A program made the position numbers and the translations under genes. Shown here piece by piece: positions 13,601 to 28,600 of a DNA stretch of 64,000 nt. The DNA is taken from NCBI RefSeq assembly GCF_000002235.5, contig NW_022145615.1, positions 31,403,059-31,467,058 of the forward strand, given 5' to 3'. The DNA is from Strongylocentrotus purpuratus (Eukaryota > Echinodermata > Echinoidea > Camarodonta > Strongylocentrotidae). The notes under the pieces were generated by a model that ran no database searches, was not told where the DNA came from, and worked only from the letters and a program-made list of their open reading frames with translations. Positions within the stretch are counted from its first letter, which is position 1. Every line of letters begins with the position of its first letter.

Positions 13601-16600
13601 AGACAGTCAGGTTTCTCTGAACGTGACGTACAGTCTTCTGGAGCTCCTGCAATCCATAAAGAGAGCCCAGAGTATGGTAGCAAGAGGAGCTACGCAGGTT
13701 CTACTTAAAGCCCTCGGTACAGGCATAACTTAATCCAATCAAATGTTTCCTATGCTTACAGAGTTCCAAAGACAGCCAGGTTTCTCTGAATGTGACGTAC
13801 AGTCTCCAGGAGCTCCTGCAATCCGTAAAGAGAGCCCAGAGTATGGTAGCAAGAGGAGCTACGCAGGTTCTTCTTACTGCCCTTGGTACAGCTTCCAAGC
13901 AACAACCCACCTGTGAAGAACTCATCGTTGGACTGCATCAGGTTATGGCTAAAGTTGGTCCTAAAGGTAAATGACATTTAAATAATTGGTAGAAAAAAAG
14001 GAAATTGGAAACAAAAACATGTTAAATATAGTCTCATTTTGTTCTCCTTGTATCGACATAGACATACTGGACTATTTGGTATTTTATCACTGATTTCCGT
14101 TGAATGCTAGATCATACCTGCCAACCCTTCTGAATAATCCAGAATATTCTGATTTTCTGTATTTTCAGGACCTAAAAATTTGGAATATTCAGATTTTTTG
14201 TTGTTATTGTTGTTGTTGCTGTTGCTAAAGCCAAATTAAGCTCGTTTTATCATGTGCCGCAATTTGAGAGTTCACGTATTGCGTGCGTTGTACAGATTTA
14301 TCGCGTATTGCCAGTTACACTGCTGCTGCATGTGCGAAAGCCTGTTAAGAGTACACATTTCTTATTTTCAAAGGCATACCGTGCTAGAAATTCCTAATTC
14401 TTATTTTCAAATGTTGGCAGGTATGCTAGATAATGGCTATACTCCCCTACACTATGACCTTTCTAACCTGATGGCTCCTAACACATTAATCTCAACACTT
14501 CACTGAGATACAGGGGGTATCTAGACTTTGGCGTCTGTACACAGTCCTCATAAGTTTTACACATGTGTGGCACAGGTTACCATTGATTGAATTTACCTCT
14601 CAGGACGGTATCTTACTTATTTTCTACCTCTCATTTGTTTGATATTTCACTTTCGGAGGAAAAAACTTTGCACAGCAACTTTAATATTACTGCTGGTATC
14701 TTCCTAGTTATGATCTAGTTATGATCTACAGGTGTAAAGTGAAACAAAGTTGACCAAAAAAGCTGTTGAGGGCTTACCAAAACTCTACATAACCTTTAAA
14801 TTACTATCAGATTAGGTTGGTTTGATTTTAAAGTGAATATTTTTACATTCATACCCAAGATGATCCAAATAACCATGACAGATAGCTTTAGATTTTGTAG
14901 ACAGGCATAATGTATCAATGGAGAGTATTTCAAGATTTACCATGGCTCCAATCGGTTCCCTGATCTACAATTATGTACCTTTGAAAGATCTGGAACAGGA
15001 ACAGTATGATTTGGGGTAATAGTAATTGAAACAATAATTGGGGGTAAGTTGTGAAATCAGGATGCAACATGAATCTTTATTTTTCATAGTTGTAGTGGGA
15101 TCTTATAATCATCAGGCCTATAATTCTGTTATAAATGGTCTTGCAGTCACTTCATCAAATTACAGTTTTCCTTTGTAAAGCAGGTTCTTTAATGTGTGCA
15201 TTTTTTCTTGTGAGGAAACACTACAAACTGTTAAAGGAGCTTGCTACTATACCAGGGTTAGCTATACAAAATATTGTTATGGTAGCGGTTGAGTGGGATA
15301 ATACATAATTACATGACCTATCGTCCTTTACCTAACATATCTCTTTCTATGTTATTCCCCCCTCTCTTATCCTTTCTCTGTGTTTGTGCATGATAGATCG
15401 TAAGTTTGGTGTGAAGGCCCGTCTAAGTGGAGCCCTACCCATCACATTGGCCATTGTTAGAGTCAACACAGGCAACCTAGACCTGGTCCAGCCTATGGTT
15501 CAAGTCCTCAAGATATATTCCACAAACTGTGAGTACTATGCCAGGGCCCTGTCTTACAAAGAGTTGTGATTGATCCAAATCAATCGCAAATCTTCCAATT
15601 AATCATAAGTTTGCAGTCTCCTATCTCTTATGTACATAGTCTTGATTGATATCAACTCTTTGTAAGACAGAGCCCAGATTCACTCTGGAGGTTTTTATTT
15701 GAAACAACTAAAGTTTACTGTTTAAAGCATTTCCTCTTACACTCTTTGGAGTAAGACTGATTTTTTTCATATTGTCATTATGTCATTATGCACTGCCCTT
15801 ATATGAACACTGCTTGTAGTTGAAGTAAAGGCTGCCTGATTTGTTGGGCTTCTGGACGATGAACACGTCCCACCGGAAACTGGAGCCGATGAACACGTCC
15901 CACTGGAAACTGGGGCCCTGTACGGGATGAGCGCGTCTTCATCTTGGTAAAGCGGTTGCAGTCAGACCAACCCCTCTCCCTTAGATACTGTTTATATATT
16001 CTTTTTTCATCAGCTGTAAATGCATTCCATCCTGGTAAAACCAGTGCAGATCCTAGTCTGCCCCCTTACCCTTGCCCCCCTTGCCCCCATACCATATCGG
16101 TAAAGCAGGTGCTGTTAGCCCCCAACCCCTCCCCTTTTACTACTCTCTATGTCAATTCTTTTGCTAGAGCTGTTAACTTATCTCATTTTGGTAAAGTGGG
16201 TGCAGTGAGACCCCTCCCCCTACATGGGCCTCCTTGCAATCTATACATGTATATCTGTTCTTCCTCTATAGCTGTTTACCCCTCTCATTTTGGTAAAGCA
16301 GGTGCAGTCAGACCCCTCCCCCCAGTGGGGCCTCATTATGATATTACATGTATATCTATCGTATTTTGCTCCATAGCTGTTAACTTATCTCATCTGGGTA
16401 AAGCGGGTGCAGTGAGACCCCTCCCCCCTCCCCCTGGGCCCTCATTATGATATTAAATGTATATCTATCTTATTTTGCTCCATAGCTGTTAACTCATCTC
16501 ATCTGGGTAAAGCAGGTGCAGTTAGCTCTCTTCTCAAAATCATCTCTGTCTGTGGCAAGCGACATCACCCTGCGCTAAGGTATATTCATTGATGGATATT

Positions 16601-19600
16601 TTTTTGTTGAAAATGATCAACAAATCCCTTTTATCACTTTAAGTGCTTTCTTTGCCACTCTAAACAGTTGCTCATTTGTCATTCATGCATGTTTGCACAA
16701 AACAGTGTGAATCAGTTTGATAAGCTCCATGACAACCCTTTAACACCAGTATAGATTAATCTTGTATTGGAAACAGTTAAATAATCTTGAAGCATGTCAA
16801 TAAAACACACTGAGGCACAGAAAGATTATTAGTGTGGCATTTAAAGAATTAAGAGGAAAATAAATAACTTAATTGTTCTTTTACCAAACATCACTGGACA
16901 TGTAAATTCATTCTCCAACTTTTTATAAAAGAATAAAAGGAATAATAATCCTCCGTATAAGAAGAAATAGCTTTACACATTTTCGCCTTTACTGCTTTGT
17001 CAAGTTAGTTAAAAGAAATGTATCTGTTTTATATTCATGCAGGAGTGCCCTAGAAGCTCTAAGTCTCCTTGTGAAATCAAGTAAGTTTAACACTTTACCA
17101 AATGAAAATCTCTGGTGATAGGACTAAAGTGTTTAAAGCCCCTCTAAAGTGTTAGGAGCCCCAACAATTTGATGGTAAAATTGCACTTAAATTGTATCAT
17201 AATGTGAAAGAGGATGTCATTTATGACTCATTTCTGCAAAGATTTCCCCCCAAAAAATGTGTTTTAAGACATATATTGATAAAAGAATACATAATTTGGG
17301 TTTCTGTTGTACACAGAAAACCTAAATTTTGTATTCTTTCATCAATATTCGACTTCAAAATACTTAGCCAAAGCTCCTACTGAATACCAAAGTTGGCTAA
17401 GCATTTTGTCTAATTTGGAAAACTCAGTCAAAATACTCATATTTCTAACAGTATTGAATTGAATACCGGCCCAGGGGAGCGTTTCACACAACTTGCCATC
17501 AGTGACAAATGACAGTTTTTGTAATAAGCTACTGAAATCCTTGCTTCTGATTGGTTATCAGCAGATTTGTCACTGATATTTGTCATTTGTCATTGAAAAA
17601 AGGCTGTGTGAAACGGGTCCCTGGAGCCTTCCTGTGTGTCAAGCTTGAGTACTAAACAACCCACCATTATCAATATCATGATCAATAAAAGCCTTATTAT
17701 TTCTTTCATGACTCGTTCAGAAAGCAACTCAGCTCGTGCAATCGGTCAAGGAGGGATGCCAATCTTAGTACATGCATTCTGTGAATGGCAGAAGACCGAT
17801 GTCAGAAACAGACACATCAGTATACGCAAAGGTATACTGAATGTCATCAAGAACATCACCACACTCAGTGAGTATTGTGTTCTCTCATTCTACTGTACTG
17901 TTTAGGGACACCATGGATTATATCCTTTCTTGTTTTTAATTCGGGTTGGAACCTCGGGTACACGTGTGTTGGTACAGGAGGTTCATACAGTTAACTTTGC
18001 ATAACTTGAAGTCACACAAGTTCAAGTCAAGTCAATTTTTAAACCAAAATATGCAAATTGTGTTATTTAGAATTTTGCATGAGCCAAACTTATTCTGTGG
18101 TCCCCATAAATTTGGGTAATGATTTATGACTACAAACAAACTGATGGTAACCCCCCCCAAAAAAAATTATATACAAAATTGATAGTGATCAATAGGAAAA
18201 CTATCTGTCTTTCATACTTACAATTTTCATTAGATACATTTCATACATAAAATTTCCTCTTAAATTTATTTGTTTTCGTATTAATTTGAATTTGTATTTT
18301 GACTGTTCATTGTAGAATCAGGGAAGAAGACCTTTGCAGATTGTGATGGTATTAAGGTGCTCTTCAGTGCTGCTGTCTCTATGGCAAATAGCTCAAGTAA
18401 GTATGTGTAGTGGCGAACTGATATAAAAGTCCTCAATTTAGATAAAGTACATTCTGAAATAATAAGTGAATATTTTGTTGCTTGTACATTTTAGAAATTA
18501 AATGTTTGTGCTTTGGCTAGTACATGTATATGTTAGTTGATTGTGATTTTGTATCATTATTAAAGAACATGTAGCACTAAGGCAATTGAAGCGTACAAAT
18601 CATTTTCGGGGGTTAGTTTAAACAAGGAAGTTCATACTGCCTATCCTGTTATGCTGATATTATGAGTATAAAGTAAGTGGTATATTTGCCATTTGATGAA
18701 AATATGCGTTAAAATATTGTCAGTATGTATTCCTCCCAAGGCTTGTTCAGATAAGATGCAGTAAATTGCCACAAAAAAGCCACTACAAGGTGTGTGTGTT
18801 CTTTTACATGTGAATGAATGACAACTAGGTCCAACAACAGATTTTTCGAATATATATTCAATGAGCTCTGTGTTATAATATACAAAAATATAAAGCGTAT
18901 AACACTACGTCATCATAAAGAAAACGCAGCGGTTTTGCCGTCTCTTATCTGAACGAGCTTTTAGGCACGGACGTTGAGATATCAGTGAAGCTAATGTGCA
19001 TATTGTTGCTATGTTTTCCTCCCTCAGGCAAGGATGTTGAGACGATAGTGAACCTGATCTGTATCATCCTAAGGAAGTGCTTCCCTAAGAACCGTCTACC
19101 AGTGCCTACCATTAGGAGTAGTGTTTCATTCAGTCTTCCTATTGTGCCAGAGGGACATGCACTCCTACAACCCACCAATGGTAAGTAGTGTCTCCTTCTC
19201 TGTTCTATCAATGTTTGAAAGTGTAGGAACAATACCAGTGGGTACATACATGTATCACAGGGCATGACTACAAGCTTGACCTGCAATACCATGGTTAAAC
19301 CAGGGCTTGTAATAAATGGATTCCGCATCTAAGAGGCCCCTTTGAAGATGTCCGATGCACCGCGAGTCTTTTCTCCCCCTATCATAATCCCCTTAATCCC
19401 CCTCCCGGAGCGCACAGCTCGTAAATCTCACTCCCGAAACTGAGTGACATCGGGCTCGCGAAATGCATTGTTGGAAATACATATCGGCTGCTATCACAAA
19501 AATGGCGGCGTACAGTAGGGATGAGTATTTGCTAGGCGACGATTTAGACTTTCTGACTGATTTTGAGGAAGATTTGATTCTTGAGCCTGGTGTATGGGAA

Positions 19601-22600
19601 GTTGGAGACCAATACAAGTTATGCACGTGTGAAATTCCATCAACGGAAAATCTTATTCGTTGCAGCGAACCAGAATGTACGGTTAAATGGTTTCATCGTG
19701 AATGCATAGGCAACAATGGAGGGGTTGGAGAAGCTAGAGTCGGGCCGGAGTGTGGGGCGGGGGGCGCAGACGAGCAGCCTCCGCAAGCCGTGCAACCGTC
19801 AACAGCCAGCACCATGTCGGCGTCTACCGACGAATTGTGGATGTGCAAAGGTAAGATTTATTGTGGTGGTTCACGGCCCTAAACTTTGCGCAGTTTCCTT
19901 GTAGAAATAATAAAATAGATAAATAAGATATCCAATTCTAAGTAAAGGGCAGATCTAGATCTGTTCTTATTTCTACTTGTCTTACTTAGCTTAGGTCAGC
20001 TCAGGGTATGTGAGTTAAAGTCTCACCTCCCTGCTTAGGTGTCATCAATCGTCACTAAGTAAAGTACCGATTTTGAGTGAAATTAGTTGAATTTTGTTCA
20101 GTGTTTGAAATGTTGAGAATCACTAGCACAGCTTTTAATATAAGCCAGGATACTAATGCACCTATGTGAGTACTAGTAGATCTAGTTAGTAAAGGCTCAT
20201 TTTAAAATTAGTTGTTAGGTCTTTAACAAAATACTAATACTAGGACGTTGGAGGGTCTATTTACAAGTATTGTAAGTATTTTTTCTAGAAAAGACCAGGG
20301 ATATATGAGAGTTTAACTCATCCCTGAAAAGACTCTTAATCTTACTGAATACTGTTGTGTTATTGACTTTTTGTTATCTTTTCTTCTTTCTTTTTTGTTG
20401 GGGAGGCGGAGGGGGGGGGGGGGGGGGAGGGTGGGTATTCTTATGAATATATGAGAGTTGATGCCTAGTATGGCTAGGCCATGATTGCTATGATCATGAT
20501 GTTGCATTAATTGCATAATTCTTTTCTTTATTCCATCCACTGTTCATATTCTATTTAAATTATTTTATTTTTAGGTTTGTTTGAGAATAAAGAGAAAGAT
20601 TTTTTTTTCTTGGCAAAACTATTCCTCCAATCAGGGAGTATTAACCCCTATAAAGTGTTGGGAGCCCTTAAAATTTGATGGCAAGATTTCACTTGAATTG
20701 TTTCATGATGTAATATTGTTTGAAAAATCAAAATAATTACGATCAACTTCTACTCTGATTTCCACATGTACATGTAGATTGTTCCTGCTCAAGATCGGGT
20801 AGCACCCGCAGCCAGGAGGCATCTTCTTCAACAGGAAAAACAAAGTCTGGCCCAGCTACTGCTAGGCCTAAGCGGCGTAAGCCTAATAGGAAGAAAGGTA
20901 ATTGATATGTACTGAATGAAAACTGAACACATTGTCTTTGCAGTTCAGAACTTTGAGAGTGGAACAATAATTTTCATGAATTTCAATATAGTTTAGACGA
21001 GTGTGAATTCTAAAACGCACAAAAATATATTATGGATCTCAGGTAAACTTCAAGCGTAATAGTGGAAAGTGAACAAATTTCAGTCCATGGTTTAATCTCC
21101 TGAACAAATATGAATATTTGTGTAATCATTTAATCTGTCACTGGATTACTATGACGAGTGAGAGATTAAATGGAATTCATAACAAAATTATTCATATGAA
21201 CACTTGGCATAATGGCATTCCATACTTGGTCAGGAGATTAAACCCTGGACTAAGCTTAATCTGCTTTCGAGAATACCGCCAATGGAAACTACGGTATGTA
21301 CTATGTGAACATCGTCTTTTCACTTGGATCCCAGTTTGGTTTTTAATAATAATAACAGAAACAAATTGTGATGAAAATATGTTATACTTGTGTATTTGTT
21401 TTAAGATAGTATATTAATTAATACTTTGATGTGTTTCCAAAGTTTGTTTTTCAGTTCCCTATAATTTGAAACATTGTATCTTTTTATCACATCTTCTTTT
21501 CAAGCTAAATCAACAATGGACAGGCAAGCTATCATTGACAGAGGACCACAACTCATCCGTAATGCCCTGAATGAGGTACAGTTGGACAAACTCTACACAG
21601 ACGGCAGTGTCTCTCGTCTAGCACAATTCATCAAATGTGAGGAGGACTCATTCATCAACCTGGCCAAGGAATTGGTGGACAACATCTATACCTGTGCTAC
21701 TGCTGGTGATGGTTTTACTATAGGACCATCAGCTAATATCGAAGTGTCCAAATCATTCCATGTCTTCAGATGTAGACCAGAGGTGAAGAAGAAATGGACA
21801 GATTTTCTGTGGCAGCAAAACGTTGAGGAAAGCGATCGGGTTAAATTTACACTGTTCCAGTACATCTTAAGGAAAACCCTTAGTTTTGTCCTCACTCTCA
21901 TGCAAGGTGAACAGTCAGGCGAGTCTGTTGAAGACACCCATCGTGTTTTATCAAAAGAGGAAGAAGGAGTGCTACGATACGTAGCCGGGTACATTCCTTT
22001 TGCTCTGGTCAAACGATACCGTAGAATGAAGGCTCCTCTTGGGAAAAAGTTAACCGCAGTGCTGTTAAAGTGGAAGCTTACAGATGATAACAAAACAGAG
22101 GCAGACAGTTTTCTTGAGTATACATCTGTATGGATGACTCATCAAAATCGGGGAGGACTCTTCCAAGTTCGCGATGCTGTGTATCGATTCATGTGGACCA
22201 TGGAAAATGTGGTACGCAAAGAACTTTCAGTCAGTAAATTGGTGGGTAGGGATGAGTCTGCCAAAGAGGTATTAGAACGAGCGGTGAATTGTAACAATAA
22301 TGTACAAAAATGTTGGAATGTACTAGTATGTGAAGACCTGGAGGAACAGGAAGCAGAGGATTTATTCTCAACTGTAGTCAAATACTACATAGCCATTCGG
22401 CTGAGGAACTATGTCAAATTGTATGTAAACATGAAGAAGAAGCAAAAGATGACAGAAAGTCGGAAGGGTCAAAAAGGACTTAGAAAAGAGTTGAAAAAGA
22501 AGTCAACATCTATCTGATCAAAAGGAATTGAGATGTACATGTAAGACAGAAAGTAAAATGCAGAAGTACAGGTCTTTAAAAGTGAATACATCTCACTATT

Positions 22601-25600
22601 TATATACAATACATGTACCAGTTGTTTTAAAATGTGCTTCATTCATACCTTTTGTAAATAATACAGTCTGTTTTGTATGCCTTGCCACTGGATCATCATC
22701 ATTACTACATGTACATTAAAGGTAAAGACCAGTTTTGGAAACACCCCCCCCCCCCCTCTCAAAATGGAAGCTCTCATTACCAATCATGTGAAAGAGTATG
22801 ATTCGACTAATACGTGATCCAAATTTTGCCAAGAAACCGCCTACTAATTGATATATTTGGTAAATTATTATATCTATTATCGCCCATGTGTCGCGTAGTC
22901 CCATATACATCTTTTTGTGTACAGTGCTTGTAACTTTACCAAGACTGGGCCAAATTTCTTATCATTTTTGATGATTATGCTAGATAATCAACCTTTTTCT
23001 GATCGATTCCATAACGTTTCTGTCACAATGCAATCGCATGACCATAACTGGTCTTTATCTTTAATAGTGTTGGGAGCCCCGAACCCCTGAATTTGTGTAT
23101 TCTCTCACGGATGTTCGTCTTCAGTATATAATCAAAGTGAATTATTGCTTCCAGAGAAATGTTTCAGAATTAGCTTTCTAACTTTTCTGAAATATAATGC
23201 ATTTGCTTGCTACATTGTAATGTGCTTAGAAACATCATTTCAACATAAAAATAGACTTGTACTTTGATAACATCAATTTTTTTTTTTACTGACTCTTCAT
23301 ATAAATTTGTGTCAATTTTAAAAGACATTATTGTACTCTTTATACCAATATTTACATTCACTGATAATATCAGTTGAGTTCCCGAGTAATCAAACTTAGT
23401 TATCACACATGCTGAATACTTCATTTTGATTCATTGAAACCCAAGAGATATTATTTTGTTGAAACTAGGGGTGCGTTTAATTTCTAATCAACAAAAATGG
23501 TGATTTTACATGTACATAGTAGTAACTGTCAATATGTATTCATATTCATAATCATTGTTACCATATTCAAGACTACATGTACTTCAAAGTTATCTTGGGT
23601 TACTGTTTATGGAGAATTCATCTTCAAAGGTTTCAGTTTTAATAAATTTACATTGAATGGTATGAAATGCTCTGTGTGTCATCGTTTATCATAGAGATAT
23701 TGGCTACTTGAAATTGCAGCTTAACATGTTAAGAAATGAATTTCTGAATACCAACAAAAAAATGTACATACGGAGATGCATAGGAAGCCAGGAAATTCAA
23801 TAGTAAGATTTTCATTATGGTAAATTGACATTCTCTTTTACTTCATTATACAACCACGTTTGTCAACATAGAACACATCTTACCCATTTGCACATCCTCC
23901 CCCAATGCAATACAATTCCTTGAGTAGGCATACTAACCCTCTTCAAATTTCTAGAGCAAACAGACCAGTAGTTTTGAGGTTAGAATAGAGTAGATTTCTT
24001 TCATTTTCTTTGTTTCTATAAATCAAACTTTAAAAAAAATAACAGAAAACTATTCATTTCTCATTTACAAACTACTGGGCAGTTTGTCCTAAATTTTAAG
24101 ACCGTTAATTATGCCTAAGAACTTCTAGCCATGGAATTTCTGAAATTAGGGAGAATGTGGAAATAAGGACTACTAAATGCAGGGAAGCCTCATCACATTG
24201 AGTATTAAAGACCGTTGAATTACTTTGTTAAAATCGTGCATCTCATTATATCAGGGTGAAAAAACTAGGAAATAAAAAGAACTCATTATAACAAGGTTTC
24301 ACTGTACTTGAAAAGAATGTTAAAGACCCTTCAAAGTGTTGGGAGCCCCCCCCCCCCCCACAAAAAAAAAATGATAGTAAAATATCACTTAAAGATACTA
24401 TGTCCCCTTTGCAGCCAACAACAAATTCTGTAGAACATTGCAGGAATTATGAATACTGGTATGTCATATATGTACAGTCCTATCTGTGAACTGAAATTAA
24501 ACGATAGCAGTGTCCTGATATTCAAATTATGCAAGGAAACTCGTTTACTTGCTAGACTTCACTGTCGGACACTATATTGAGTGGCTGACTGGCCTTTTTT
24601 CTTCTTTGGTAATAACATACATAAAATGAGCTGTAAAGGGTACACATGCATTTGTCTACACCAATAACCCACTTCTTGTCATGGCCAAGATTAAACTGAT
24701 TGAAAATGCCCCCCTCTCAAAAATGGAATGGAAGCTTTTACCGTATTACCAATCATGTCAAATCAAAGAATATGTTTTGACTAATCCGTGATGATACAAA
24801 TTTTGCCGAAAAACTACTATTTGATATATATGGTAAATTACCGGTATCATATCAATTCTGCCTGGATAGATATCGCGTAGTCCCACATCTTTCTGTGTAC
24901 AGTGCTTGTAACTTTACCAAGACTGGGCCAAATTTCTTATCATTTTGATGATTTCAGAACCTAGATGATTAACCTTTTTTGATCGATTCCACAACGTTTC
25001 TTTCACAATGCAATTGAGTGACCAGAACTGGTCTTTACCTTTAAAGTGTATAATAGGGTTAAAAAAGGAAGTCATTTAACACTACCTTTTTCAAGGATTT
25101 TCAATACGAAATAGAATATTCACTGTATAGTAAACAGTTCAAATTTTGTAGTTTTTTGTTATTTATCCTTTTCAAACACATTTGTTTGTCTCTGAAGTCT
25201 GAACACTTCAGAGGGGCTTTAAACGGAGAGAGGAGTTTTAGCAAGGGTCAAAAAGTTCAAAAAAATCTAATCATGATATTTGACTCAAGTAAGATGGCAA
25301 CATGATTGATTATCGTTTACTATTTTAGATACCCTATCAAAACAATTCAACGTAAAGTTGCTGAAAACCTGGTCTTTAGCCATAAAAAACATTTCATCAT
25401 TATCTCCTTATTCTGTTCTTTGTTTTGAGAAACTACAGCAGTAAGTTGAAATTTTCAAGATAGTTATAATATTTCATGTCTCTTTAAAATTACAAATTTG
25501 TTTAAAGATTAATTGGGCAATTTCCTGACCCTTCCCAGAATTCAACTTCCCCTGTAAAGATGTTGTTCCAACTTTAACGTTTGAAGAGTTTTTTTCTTGG

Positions 25601-28600
25601 TATTGGAGTACAATCAATGGAGGTCTCGCCACCGCTCTCTCTGGTAACATTGGCCCTCTTTGATGCACGCAGACTCATTCCAGCAACATGAATAGACAGC
25701 ATGTTATTCCCAAACTGAGAGACGGTTGGGTTCTCATTTGAACGCCCAATAGAGCGCTGCTTCACAAAGTACTCCTCAAGAGGGTCCTGATTAAACTTGT
25801 CACTGAGCACAAACTGCACTCCTTCTTCTGCTAAGAGCTCTCGGCACAAGCTCACAAATGAATTCACTGCATGTAAAGAAAGCACAGTAGAAACTAATCA
25901 ACTCAGTAATTGGTTACAAGATTGTAGCAACCTTAATCACAAGTTTTAGATACCAATTTGAATAAGTTGAAAGAAATAGATGAATTTCATCATTGTACAA
26001 ACTGATACAGATCAATCTTACATCAAACTTTTGAAATTATCTGTACAAGTTAAATTATACTTAAAGTAGACACACAAAGAATCAAAAGTGTTTTGAATTG
26101 ATGCAAAACTCATATCATTGCGAAGGGGAAGCCTTACTGATCAAATACAACAACTCTCCTCTTCAAAATATGTTTGGGGCCCGCAGTAATCAACTCTCAA
26201 AAATGTTAGTTTTGAGATCCAGATTTTCTGCCTTCAGCGGTCCTTTGTAGAGTGTCAATATTTGTGACGTCACACACGGGACACGGCTGACTAGCTGCAG
26301 ACTAATACACGCGCGACTCCGGTATGCGGCCGGTACTGAGCTGTTTGTCCAGTGTGTGACGTCACTATTCAGAGCTCTCTACGCTCGTGTGTTTGGCTTA
26401 CGTTCAGGGGCGTTCGGGGGTCTAAGAAGGGTCTTGAAAAATTGCATTTTACGCCTTTCCATGATAGCTACCTTTTATGTGATTTCTCAGCAAATTATTC
26501 ATGTTTTTCAAGAGAAAATCTTTCCATCCATATGTAATTTGTTCTAATTATCAGTTGTAGTGAATTTTTCTTTGTGTAGCTCCTTTAAATAAATTATAAA
26601 AGTGTGTTTAAAGAAAGTAGCCCTCATTTGCCCTCAATTTTGATTTGATTAGTACCCCCCCCCCCTGGATCTGCCACTGCCCCCTCCATGAACCAATTGG
26701 TCGATTCAAAGAATAAAAAGAAATCTATTCACTTATCATTTCAAAACCACTGGCCCGTTTGCTCTACAAATTTGAAGAGGGTTATAGTGCTCAAGAGCTT
26801 CTACCCATGAAAATTCAACAAAATTGGGGATGGTTTGCAAATGAGGACTACTACCTTTAATGCACACAACGTGCAATTCATACACATCCCAAATCCCTGC
26901 TATGACTGCAAATAAACATCAATTTAATTACCTGTCATACGAATTCCTTGTAATGTCTGTTTGCTTAGAATCAGTCGTTCCCGATCACGTGCTGTGATAG
27001 GAAGGATGAGGCCTTCTGATTCCCATTCATCAAGATAGGATAACAAATCTTCCGTCAACCACTGCAAGATGAAAGAGCAATAACAATGTTGCACTCCTAT
27101 TTCATAATCACAAACAAAAATTATGATATTTGATGTCCAATATATATGGAAAGTACTTTGTTATATCTTTTTTTTAAATTCAGATATATGGGTTTGCTAA
27201 AAAAAGAATGGATATTTTGCTTTGAAACTAAGAAAAAAGTACATTGTTAAAAGGAACGGTTATTATGAAATGAAACCTTGTTTAAAAAAACACCTTGGGA
27301 CCCAACTTCCTGCTTAAATTTTCCTTGTTACAAATCAGGTCTTTAATGAGATTCCATTGTTATTCGTGATATTTACAATGAGAAATCACTGTCTCATTTC
27401 TTTGCTGAAATACTTTTTACTGACAATGAAATGTTAGATCAGACAGAGAAGAACTCTTTCTCCTTACCGTGAAACGCCAATCATTCTGATCGCTGTAGGG
27501 GAAAAGGGTATCTTTCCGTTTCCTTTGTCCACCGAAACGGGTCGACACATTCAAACAGTCAAAGAAGGTGTCTACATACTCGATGAACCTGATGGTGCTA
27601 GCTGTTTCTGGAAGACCTTGCACTTTCAGTGCATTAGCAACAGTACTGCTCAAAACCTACATCATGAAAACAAATGCAAAAGAAAAGGTTAAGAAAAACG
27701 CTGAATTCCATTTCACATACCGGTATTTATTTTTCTGTTAAACTTTTGCACTCCTCAAAGTATGCATGCAAGAATTAACAAGAAAACAAAAGAATATAAC
27801 GGTGCAGTACAGAAAGGGCACGTCAAATACATGTTTCTATAGTTCTGATCAACTGCACTATTATAATAGGAAATTAGAAACTGCCCAAGTCTAAAAGAAT
27901 GCTCAAACATCTTGTTTGCATCTTTAAAATTTAAGTTCACCTTAGGATTCAACAATCTATGTATAAGAACATTGACATACCTGAGCTGCCAGTTTTACTT
28001 TCATTCTCAGTGCTGGTGTTAGATGAAGATGTTCTTCTGTCAGCTTATGTAGCATGCGAAGACTTGATGGACTGCTAAAATCCCACTCGTACACATCCAA
28101 TATGTGTTTCCAAGAGATGTCTAATCCTCGGAACTGCACGTTTTAAGAAATAAAATAAAAACATCAAATCAAATTTATTTTTTTCTTCATTCAATTTACA
28201 AACAGTTATAAATGTTCATGCCTGTTGTATTAATAAATTGCATGTTTTAATTTCCAAATTAATTAATTTTGAGTCCCCCCACAAGAAGATTTTGTGCTAT
28301 TCCATGCAGATGTGCTGTGAAAATCATTAATGAAGTGGACGGTATATGAATACAATAAATATATGTATATCTTTACTGTCATTATACAATTTAAGTGATT
28401 TTTTTTTTACATCAAACTTTTGGAATTCCCTGGATCTCATAATGTTGGAGGGGGTTTAAAGCAGCTTTCTGGTTAAAGGAGTACATGTACAAGTACATGT
28501 ATATATCATAGTTTTCTCTACATGCCCCATTCTTTTCCATTAATGAACAGACGAGACGTTTGCATAAAATGCACATAAGAGATAGTGACTAATATTCTGC

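Noticed and set aside
15944..16450. 168-codon open frame with [13 protein letters not shown] repeats
   Set aside because: Made of tandem fragments of CCP1 exon 6 plus C-rich filler; no exon structure of its own.
21686..22093. 135-codon frame antisense to the PHD gene
   Set aside because: Lies wholly opposite the coding last exon, with no family resemblance.
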